A stretch of 64,000 bases of DNA from Zantedeschia hybrid cultivar (taxonomy: Eukaryota > Streptophyta > Magnoliopsida > Alismatales > Araceae). A program made the translations under genes and the position numbers. Location: the NCBI GenBank assembly GCA_030544215.1, contig JARZZO010000002.1, positions 30,689,395 to 30,753,394 of the forward strand. Reading direction: 5' to 3'. Under the pieces are notes generated by a model. The model saw only the letters and a program-made list of their open reading frames with translations. It searched no databases and was not told where the DNA came from. Below are positions 46,174 to 55,653 of the stretch, piece by piece. Numbering within the stretch: the first letter of the stretch is position 1; every line of letters starts with the position of its first letter.

Positions 46174-46237
46174 AAACGCGTCGTGTCGCGCGGACGCTAT
46201 TCAACTTTGAAACGCGGCGGTGCTCCTCGACGCCTTT
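46174..46237. repeat. 28-bp units upstream of antisense gene 1 (2 copies)
   Basis: Units at 46174 (AAACGCGTC/GACGCTATT) and 46210 (AAACGCGGC/GACGCCTTT). The second ends 107 bp before the TATA box of the gene. Confidence 0.9.
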
Positions 46238-46343
46238 TACTCACAGAAACAGGTTTCTGGCTGTTCTCTATTCGGATTCCAACTCTACCAATGCACATCC
46301 CTTTTCCAATCCGGAAAAGTCTTCCTAGGATCGCAATTCCTTC

Positions 46344-46351
46344 TATATAAA
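46344..46351 (+). promoter_or_regulatory. TATA box of antisense gene 1
   Basis: TATATAAA, 143 bp upstream of the ATG at 46487, on the gene's own strand. Confidence 0.65.
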
Positions 46352-46486
46352 CACCCTTAGGTTGTTCCCAGCAATCCTACCATAATCCAAAGATCCAAAG
46401 TTGAGTTTTCTCCCAAAGTTTCAAACTTTCTTCAAAGTTCCCAAAGTTTCCAAGCTTCAAGAAGGAGGAACTCCGAAAAAGAGAGA

Positions 46487-47844
46487 ATGGATTCTTCAAA
46501 CAAGAAGATGAAGATGTCTTTAGAGAAGTTTTCTGATGTGGAGAATCACCTCAACGGAAGGAATCCCAATCTTCAAGTAAGTTCAATCAACTTCCCTTCA
46601 ATTCTCCTTCATGTTCTTCATGTTCTTCTTTTGGTTTTCAGAATTATCTCATGTTTCCTGGCCCAAGGAAGTTTACCTCCTTACCTTGGATTCGTAAACT
46701 TGCAAAAAGTATTAAGCTTTCCATGCAAGTGTTCATATCCAAGTGGAATCTTTAAGGTCTTGTAGTGCTTGCCAAACATTACAAAAGTTCGAACGTAGAT
46801 TGGGCGGCTATGGGTGCCTTGATCGAGTGGTGGCATCCCCAAACTCATACGTTCTTCTTCCAAGACTTTGAGTGTACAATCCTTTTGGAGGAGGTGGAGC
46901 TTCTTTTAGGTCTCCCAAAGACCAAAGATAACAAAGATAAAATAGCTTTGACAAGAGAGAAAATCACCGGTCAACAATTGTTGACATCGATTATGAAAGA
47001 TCCTTCAGAGGCTAAAGGATGCCTTACCAAGAAGGGGATCAATCTTACCAAGCTTGCTGAGTGGACTCTATATGAAATTGATGATCTAAGGGAGGATGAA
47101 GCGGAGGATGTAACGAAAGCTTTAGTTACATGCCTAGCCGGTGCCTTGTTCTTTCCTGCGCAGGATAACATCTTAGAAGATGATCAGGTCAGTGCCATAT
47201 GCGCAATCTTTGAAGGTAAATCCATTAGCACTGCACTCTTGGCATATCTTTATAGTGGGCTTTCTGCGGCATCTGTGGACCGTCCTTCTTATGGATGCAT
47301 GCTACTCTTTGCCTTATAGGTTCAACTTCACTTCAAGTTTGAGTACAGCAAGAAAAGGCCTCTGAATCCATCTCAAATCTTCTTGAATAGCCCAATTCAT
47401 TGCATTGGTAACATTGTAAAGTTCAATGAGCACATGGTTAACAAGGTTCCAAAGCTGAAGACCCGGGCCGATTGGAGAGGGTATTTGAAGCTCATGACGT
47501 CCAACATATTCGACTCGTCTCCACTCGCTCTTGTTGGAAAGCCTGTTTAGGTGCGCCGTGCAGCAGGAGCGGATCTCAAGTTGATTGGAGCCACCGAGTT
47601 CGTGTTATACAATCCTCATCTGTGCCTTACTCAACTTAGCTTGGGCCTTCGTGAATTCCCTGAGTTCTCTCCCACACTCCCAATCAAGAAGCGTGACTTG
47701 GAATCCGACGAAGATTATGAAGCCATACAAATCATTACTACTTTGTGGAATCTTGGCTTTAGCTACCGTGTAAAATCCTCTAAAAATAGAGATAGAGGAT
47801 TGAAATTTCCTTACCTTAAAAGTCTTCATGAAATTCTTCCTTAA
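46487..47844 (+). pseudogene. Antisense gene 1: plant-mobile-domain (PMD/DUF7745-like) protein, three stops
   Basis: Exon 1 (46487-46576) and exon 2 (46642-47844) are joined by a 65-bp intron (GTAAGT...TTTTCAG) in phase 0. The whole would encode about 430 residues. The domain core includes DWAAMGALIEWWHPQTHTF and ECTILLEEVELLLGLPK, matching the PMD pattern of a Trp/His-rich strand followed by TLEDVxxLLGLP. Related host proteins (MAIN/MAIL1 type) are nuclear; the role here is unknown. The frame holds TAA 46753-46755, TAG 47317-47319 and TAG 47548-47550, with no frameshift. Polyadenylation-like AATAAA lies at 47871 and 47888. Confidence 0.75.
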
Positions 47845-48011
47845 ATGTCCTCTTTCTCTTTTCATGATGTAATAAAGAATTTTATTGAATAAAGAACGAT
47901 TTTTCATACCTTGAAACCTTTCCTCAACTTCCTGTGATGTGCACATGATTTTTCCTCTAGTAAAATTGGATTTTTCCTGAAAATTTGACAGTTCGGGTTC
48001 TGTAAAATGTA

Positions 48012-48353
48012 AAACTCGTCCACTCAGAAAGACGCCTTTCAACAATAATTCTTTTTCCATAAATTCAATTTAATCCTCAAAAACCTGTTTAAACTTTAAA
48101 TTGCGTCTTTCACCGTTGACGCCTTTCAACTCTCTCTCCTACTTTCTCCAGGATTCTGTCATTAATTCCATGATTAATTCCCTGAAACGCGTCAACACAC
48201 TAAGACGCTTTTCATCATTTTCCTCTGTACGGCTCTGACCAAAATCTTGAAACGCGTCCACCTGTGTGGACGTCTTTCAATCGATTTCAAACAGCTGTCC
48301 TTGCCGCCTCAACTTATGCGCCCTAAAACGCGTCTGTCTGAGTCGACGCCTTT
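48012..48353. repeat. 28-bp units between the antisense genes (5 copies)
   Basis: Units start at 48012, 48099, 48185, 48250 and 48326, upstream of the ATG of antisense gene 2; the last ends 130 bp before it. Right arms are GACGCCTTT, GACGCTTTT or GACGTCTTT. In the unit at 48250 the stem extends into the spacer (GTCCAC/GTGGAC). Confidence 0.92.
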
Positions 48354-48482
48354 CAACCTTTTTGTTAACAGACCCGCGAAGGCCCCCTTTCTTCCTCACT
48401 TTTCACAAAACTTCTCTTTCTCCCCTCTCTCCGGCGACCGAGCTCCGACGATCTCTCCCTCAAAACTCCCTCTACTCGAGCT

Positions 48483-51322
48483 ATGGAACGTGGTGAAGGA
48501 TCCAGGAAGATGAAGACCTTAGCCAAGAGACGGCGAAGGCAAGAAAAAGAAGCTCCCGAGGAGGTCCCGGCGATGCTAGCCGAAGCCGAGGCCTTTTTGG
48601 AGGAGGAACTCCCTCCACCGGCACCCATGGCGGTGGAAGAAGAAGAGGAGGGCGACCTCCACACGGTAAGATCCCTGTGGTGTGAATGGATTAAGAGAAG
48701 AGGGGAAAAACGGGGTTCTTCAAAGAACCCGGAATCTGGACTTGAAAGGCGTCTAGACCAGGTGATGCCATTCAAAAGGCGTCACTATGGGCTGACGTCT
48801 TTCAAGATAAATTTCGAATTTTTAATTAGATAAAAAATAATTTTGAATTGCGTCAGGGCATGTTGACGTGTTTCAAAAGACGTCCATATGGGCTGACGCC
48901 TTTCAAAACATAACTGATTTTCCTGTTTTTATTCATTACTGACCCCTATTTTTATGTTTTTATTTGCAGGGAGTGATGAGGGCTAGAATCTCCTGGGACC
49001 TAGTGATAGGTGCCTATAGGGGTCTCCTGGATTTCCAGAAGGCGCGCCTGCGCCGGATGGGATTCGGCGAGGTACTAGACATTGAGCCATTCTTGCTCGA
49101 TTTGGTCCTCCTGCAGGTGCTGCGGGAGAGGTGGCATGCGGAAAGCCGTACTTTCCTAATGCCGTGGGGGCATATGGTCCCCACCCTAGAGGATGTGGCC
49201 AGGATCACTGGCCTCAGAGTAGAGGGCCGACCAATTAGTGGGGTTACTTACCCCAACTACCAGGGATTGGCGGAGGCTCTTCTAGGGATAGAGGTGTCCA
49301 GCCTAGGCAGAGAGTCTAGGATGGTTCCTAGAGTAGAAGTAGAGGCAGCTTTAGGACTAGACGAGCCCCGACGTCGGTCTGACGAGACCCGGGAGGAGTT
49401 TAGGGACAGATTAGCAGAGTCATCTTCCTCCGTCTACTGTAGTGACCCGAGTCAGGGGGAGGAGGTAGATAGGCAGCTTAGGGTCTTCTTAGTCTTCTTC
49501 TTCGGTCGATTGCTCTTCGGTACGAAGGGCGACCACATCCACTGTATATTCCTTTATTTGCTAGATGACTTAGATAGCTTAGGAGAGTATGCCTGGGGTG
49601 CGGCCCTTCTGGCCCACCTCTTTGCCGATCTGTCCGCGGTCACGCCGGACCGTGAGACCACTGTCAGCGGCTTCTCGCCGTTTCTTCAGGTATTAAATTG
49701 CTTAATTATTTATTCATGATATGCAATGCAATATGATATGATGCTTTTTCTAACCTATATGTTCATGAATGCAGGTGTGGAGTTACTACTACTTCCCACT
49801 CGGCAGAGCGCGGATTGCGAGCCCCAGTGCCGTCCCATTGGCCTGCCGTTGGCAACCGATCGTGGACACAACACCACCAGCTGATGGCCCTCCGCCGTCA
49901 GTTCCTGGATTACCCAGAGTTACTGGTAAATTTTTAACTTGTTCAATTTCATTAAATGCAATTTTTTTCATTCCTTAAGTGCAATTTATTTATGAATGCT
50001 TCTAACCTATATGCAGGTGATCTGGCGCCCGTACCTTGGTATGGGCGAGGAGGGTCAGCCGTGGGTGACGGCTGGCAGGAGGAGGTTCGGGAGGCAGATG
50101 TGGGTGCACTGCCTCAACGAGATCGAGCCCCTCCGCCTCCGGCTCGTGATGAGGACGCTGGGCCTCCACCAGGAGTGGATAGACGAGGAAGTCCCGGAGG
50201 GCGTGGGGAGGAGCATGAGGGGCAAGCAAGCCCTCACCGACTGGCGTGCCAAGTTCCCGGAGCAATACGAGGACTGGCACCGTCGAGGCGTACGGGTGGA
50301 GTCCCGTGCGGAGAGTAGCGAGGGCTACCTCCAGCAGTACCGGGCCCACTACGTCGATCAACTTCGGCTCCTCCGACCACTCGATGTAAGTATGCATTTA
50401 TGCGTCTCCAATTTTATTATTATCTTGATTTATATTTGTGAATGAATGTATGCATGTGTAATATGCAGGATGCACGAGATGCGGTCATCGTCGACCTCCG
50501 GGCCTGCCTATATGATGCAGAGGCCCAGCTAGAACAAGTCCAGAAGGAGTTGTTCGATCTGGTACGTATGAATATCAGTGCATGTTTTAATCAATTAATT
50601 GTTTTGGCGATTAATCACTGACAGTTATCTTCTTGGTGCAGCGAGCCGTCTACACTCAGGCGGCTCCCCCTTCTTTTGGAGCTTCATCTTCTTCATCATC
50701 TGCCTACGACGCTGCTCTGGCTGATCTTCAGAGTCAGCTTGCCTCCGCCATCCACCGGGCTTCTCTCGCGGAGGAGGACCGGGCTGCTCGGGTAAGCTCT
50801 TCAACTTTTGACTTCTGAATTTGATTACTTGATTGCCTTGAACTAACACTGACTCTTATTCAGGTTGCTGAGCTTCAGGAAGCCCTTCAGAGGGCTGAAG
50901 CGGAGCTGGAGCATTCTCATGCTGCAGCGGCTCGCGTCGAGACTGATGCTGCGCGGATCCGGGCTCTAGAGGAGCAGGCGGCGCGTCTCTCCACTGGAGA
51001 TCTTGCACGCCTCCATATTCGTTTGGAGGTTGTGACTGAGGAGAGAGACCGTGACCGTCTTCGACTGGAGAGCCTTCAGGGTCGGCTGTCAGTCGCGGAG
51101 CATGAGCGCAAGGTGGTGGAGGAACGGTATCAGCGAGCTCGGCAGCGTGCCCATGAGCGTGGTCTGACCAGTGCCTTCACGGCCAGTGTCGCCATGTCTT
51201 CTGGCCAGGCGGGTCCGAGCGCGATGGGGCCACCTCCACCTCCTAGTCGAGGGCCAGCACCGGATGCTCCTGACGAGGCCCAGAGTCAGCTCGACGAGGG
51301 CGGAGGGGAGAGTCAGCCTTGA
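48483..51322 (+). CDS. Antisense gene 2: seven-exon PMD protein with C-terminal coiled coil, one frameshift
   Basis: Exons: 48483-48665, 48970-49689, 49775-49925, 50017-50385, 50469-50561, 50642-50791, 50864-51322. All six introns have GT-AG ends with pyrimidine/TGCAG-type acceptors and all are phase 0. The product would be about 707 residues. Exon 1 is basic then acidic; exons 2-4 hold the PMD (RTFLMPWGHMVPTLEDVARI, WGAALLAHLFADL, SPFLQ/VWSYYYFPLGRAR, VIWRPYLG); exons 5-7 form a long coiled coil (LADLQSQLASAIHRASLAEE and following) and a Pro-rich tail. Exon 3 is 151 bp, one more than a multiple of three, and the domain changes frame near 49855: a single-base insertion. AATAAA follows near 51496. 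A role in escaping host silencing is speculation. Confidence 0.8.
48745..48903. repeat. 28-bp units inside intron 1 of antisense gene 2 (4 copies)
   Basis: Units at 48745, 48775, 48846 and 48876, in two pairs spaced 30 bp apart. Left arms AAAGGCGTC, AAAGGCGTC, AATTGCGTC, AAAGACGTC; the second pairs with GACGTCTTT, the fourth with GACGCCTTT. Some are in the reverse orientation of the LTR units. Confidence 0.92.
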
Positions 51323-52593
51323 GGGCTCATGTATCTTTTTTTTTTTTTTCATGTATCATGTACAAACACTTTCTAATGATATACATGAAAGTTTTTGAGC
51401 TCCAATCTTGTGTTCCTGTGCTTGTCTTGTATCCTGTACGATACTGAACAAACATGTTAAGTATCTATTTAGGCTTAGCCCCTTGCCTGACCAAATAAAT
51501 GGTCAATTAATTTTTTTCTTCAATAAATGGTCAAGGGGCATAGCCTTTATTAACAAAGGTAATGAGAATAATCAAACTTAAGCAAAATGCAACATGCAAG
51601 CAAACAGATGCTCACTGAAAATAAAAGGAATGAAAAACACCAAGTGCAACAAGCAAATGCTAATTGAAATATTTTTGTTGTTTTGAAATATTCATTTTTG
51701 TTTGGGTTTTGAAATATATGTTTTTTTTGAATTTTGACATATGTATTTTTTTTGGGTTTTTGACATACGTATTTTTTTGAATTTTTGACATATGTATTTT
51801 TTTTGACTTTTTGACATATGTATTTTTTTGGATTTTTGGAGAAAAAGATCAGCATGGTACTTAGATCAAAAGATCATATTCATTTATTAACTTAATTTCC
51901 AAATTGTTCTTTAACAACTTTAACTTAAAACCCATCGTGTTCGAATTTGTGTTTCCATTCGTGATCCCATTTGATGATTTGACCCTTAGTCAATCTAAGC
52001 CATTCCTTAGGTTTGGAGTACATCTCTTTAGAAAGAAAAGATGAATAAGTTTAGAAAGCCCATGAGAAGGTTCCGGAGACTTAAAAAGATGTTCCTTTCC
52101 TATCCTAATATCCGTTGGGGTTCAGTCATTTCTTTCCGGGGTATTTATCGACCTTGCGTTTCCTTTTGTTTCATTTCATGGCCTTGATGTAACGTTTCTA
52201 ATGTAATGGCCTTATGATTTGACATTTGGCTTTTGCCTTTTTGCTTTTTCTATTCTTTTCTTTTCTTCGGGACGGATCTCCCCCTTTTTTTTTATGACGG
52301 CCTCCTACTAAGATGGCGGGTATTCTTGGTAGTCTATTCTAAGTCTCGTTCCTACATCATGGGCCGGGTATAAAACAAAATTTTTGTTTTAAAACGAATG
52401 ATTTGTACTTTACACTTTCGGTCAAGCTTTCGATGTTCTTTAGGCCTTGGCATCTCTTGTTACTCACGAATCAAACGTGTCAGTGTGTGCAGTAACGAGC
52501 TTGAAATTAAGTTATCCAGACTGATAAGGAAATTCGAGTTTATAAACTTTCTGATTCCACTGGTCTTTGTACCATACTGATCGACTCTTTAAC
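51323..52593. other. Spacer between antisense gene 2 and the end of pol, with minisatellite
   Basis: Converging 3' regions of sense and antisense transcription. Contains a 25-26 bp minisatellite (51685-51838) and no gene. Confidence 0.6.
51685..51838. repeat. Minisatellite, six units of 25-26 bp
   Basis: Units of the form GACATATGTATTTTTTTT plus a TTTGGG/GAATTT spacer start near 51685, 51711, 51736, 51762, 51787 and 51813. Confidence 0.85.
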
Positions 52594-55500
52594 CTAAGGG
52601 TAGTATTTCTTAAGATGTAAACCGTTCCAGGGATGATTTAACTCTTCTCCTTCTGCATTAACAAGACGATAAGCATTACCAGGAAAAGCGTGCGATACAA
52701 CATAAGGTCCTTCCCAGTTGGGTTGGAGCTTAGAACGCGGACCACCAGGTTTTACAAAAATTCTTTTAACAACCATTTCACCGACTTTGAACTTACGTTC
52801 AATGACTTTCTTTTGATAAAAACATGCTAGTCTATTTTGATAAACTTTTGCATGATTAGCAGCTGACCATCTTTTCTCGTCTAAAAGTTCCAATTGAGTA
52901 AGGAGTGCTGAACGATGTTCATCAATGGAAAATTCCTTATTCAATTGTACTCTTAATGACGGTATGATGATCTCATATGGAACTACCGCCTCCATTCCAA
53001 ATGTTAAGGAATAAGGAGTTTGCCCAGTAGGTGTGCGGATTGAAGTTCGGTAGGCCCATAGAGCCTCAACCAATTTTTCTGGCCAGTCTGCGAATTTATT
53101 AGATTTGCACGTCTTTTTGATGATTTTTATCAAAGTCTTATTTGTTGCCTCTGCTTGGCCATTGCCTTGCGGATAATAAGGAGATGAATAATGCAATGCA
53201 ATTTTGTACCTGTTACAGAGGTCCTTCAATTCTTGTGACACGAACTGCGGTCCGTTGTCGGTGACGATGGTGCTTGGAATCCCAAATCGAGTGATGATGT
53301 TCTTCATGATGAACTTGCAGACGGTTGATGCTTTGATCTCCACATACGCTTCAGCTTCTGCCCACTTGGTGAAGTATTCCGTTGCCGTGAGAATGAAAGA
53401 TTTTTGCTTGATGCCGGAATCTGGGTTACCAAGGGGTCCAATGATGTCAAAAGCCCACATGGAGAAAGGCCATGGGGAAGAAACAGGATGGAGTGAAGAT
53501 GCAGGAGAATGAATTTTGTCGGCGTGAAGTTGACACTTAGCACACCTACGAACATATCCTACACAGTCTTCTTCCATAGTTGGCCAATAAACCCCTTGTC
53601 TAAGGATCTTCTTTGCTAGCATCTGCCCATTGACATGGCCACCACAAACTCCACTATGAGCTCCTTCCATAACCTTCCAAAGCTCATCTTCGACTAGACA
53701 TCTCAGGAGAACTCCATCAAAACCTCTCTTGTATAATGCTCCTCCAACTAGGGTGTATCGTTGAGCAACTCTTCTGATAGCTCTATTCTCCTCAGTTGTA
53801 GCTTCCTCAGGATACGATTGATCTTCACAATATTTTGCAATTTCATAATACCATGGCTTATGTTCATCATCCATCTCTTCTAATAGCTCCATTAACATGA
53901 TTTCTCTCTTTTCAATGATATCTCCGTCCCTGACTTTCTTCAGCAACTTCTCCTTAGTTCTAAGAAATGAAGGGTCTTTCACGGCGGGTGAAAGACGCCT
54001 ATGAACTATGATTGATTCAGATTGTTTGCTGATTGGAAAATCAAGAGAAGATGCAAGTGAAGCTAGAGCGTCAGTTAAGATGTTTTGATTCCTAGGGACA
54101 TGGACAAAGATCAATTTCGTGAAAAGCATTGAGTAAGCAGAAGTAAGTTCTTGATAAGGCTTGAGCTTGGGATCAAGAGTTCGATACTTGGTCAGCACTT
54201 GGCGAAGAATCAGTTGGCTATCACCTACAATCCTGAGTTTGGTGGCACCATGGAAATGAGCATCCTCGAGGCCAGCAAGGAGTGCCTCGTATTCAGCTAT
54301 ATTGTTAGTGACTGGAAAGTCAATCTGAAAGGCTTGGGGAATGGTGATACCGTCAGGTGATAACAGAACGATACCGATCCCCTTTCCATGAGAATTCAGA
54401 GCTCCGTCAAAATGCAGAGTCCACATATCATCTCTGATTTGATTTACGGACATCAGTTCCTCATCCGGAAACTCTGATCGTACTGGATCAAATCGAGGAA
54501 GGGGATGATGAGCGAGATGTTCCGCTATGGCATAGCCCTTGATCGCTTTCTGCTGAATATAAGTGATATCGAATTGAGATAGAAAGCTTTGCCATCGTGC
54601 TAACCTATCAGTAAGAACAGATTTCTCCAGAAGGAATTTGATCGGATTCATCCTAGCGATGAGATGGACTTCATGGGCCAGAAAATAATGCTTTAGTTTC
54701 TGCATAACCCAGACCAATGCTGCACATGTTTTCTCCATCGCCGTATATCTCTGTTCAGCGGGGTTGAGAAGTTTAGAGAGATAGTAGGCTGCCCTCTCTT
54801 TTCCTTCTTCATCCTCTTGTGCTAGGACAACCCCCACTGCATCATCCATGACTGAAATGTAAAGTATCAATGATTTGCCTGGAGATGGTGGTCTCAAAAC
54901 ATGAGGACTTGCTAAATGGTTCTTTAATCCATCGAATGCCTCCTGACACTTATCGTCCCAATCGAATTTGACTCCCGGCTTGGTAAGCTCGTAAAACGGC
55001 TTACACCTTTGTGAGTGCTGGGAGACAAAACGGCGAATAAATTGTAACCTCCCGATTAATCCTCTTAACTCTTTCAAGTTTTTGGGAGGTGGCATTTCTC
55101 TAATAGCCTTCGCCTTGTTGGGATCGATCTCAATTCCCCGTTTGCTGACGATAAATCCAAGCAATTTTCTTGAAGATACCCCGAATACACATTTCTTGGG
55201 GTTCATCTTTAACTGATATTCTCTCGATCTCTCTAATACCCTTGCCAAAACTTTGGCGTGCTCAGCCTTTGTTTTAGATTTAACCAATAAGTCATCCACA
55301 TACACTTCCAGATCTATGTGCATCATGTCATGAAATATTGCCATCATAGCCCTCTGATAAGTGGCTCCAGCATTCTTTAATCCAAATGGCATGACAACAT
55401 AACAGTATGTTCCCCAAGGTGTAGTGAATGACGTTTTCTCTTGATCTTCTTCTGCCAGCTTAATCTGATTATATCCTGAAAATCCATCCATAAACGATAA

Positions 55501-55653
55501 GATCTCATAGCCAGCAATATTATCAATGAGTACATCAATATGAGGCAATGAAAAATCATCTTTAGGACACGCCCGGTTCAAATCGCGGAAGTCAATGCAA
55601 ATTCTGACCTTCCCGTCCTTCTTCATAATCGGGTCTATATTGGCCACCCATTA
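52594..55653 (-). pseudogene. Pol part 2: RT, RNase H x2, integrase (1,017-codon open frame)
   Basis: Uninterrupted from 55650 to 52594 after a TAA at 55651-55653 that replaces the usual Gln of YPQWVANI. RT: VRICIDFRDLNRACPKDD, MPFGLKNAGATYQR, YVDD at 55291-55302. The RNase H has LILYISVMDDAVGVVLAQ. The second RNase H has LHFDGALNSHGKGIGI, NNIAEYEALLAG and GDSQLILRQV. Integrase has the zinc region HSGVCGGHVNG...CAKCQ, then FDIIGPL, TDNGPQF and GNGQAEATNKT (D, D, E intact), and a NWEGPYVVSHAF tail. All catalytic residues look present, so this part may still be functional if the upstream stops were read through. Confidence 0.94.

Noticed and set aside
48012..48903. CRISPR-like repeats (28-bp units)
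   Set aside because: Units are irregularly spaced, imperfect, palindromic and occur in eukaryotic LTRs and introns; no cas genes.
51550..51855. Lys/Asn-rich minus-strand ORF
   Set aside because: Translation of the 25-26 bp minisatellite.
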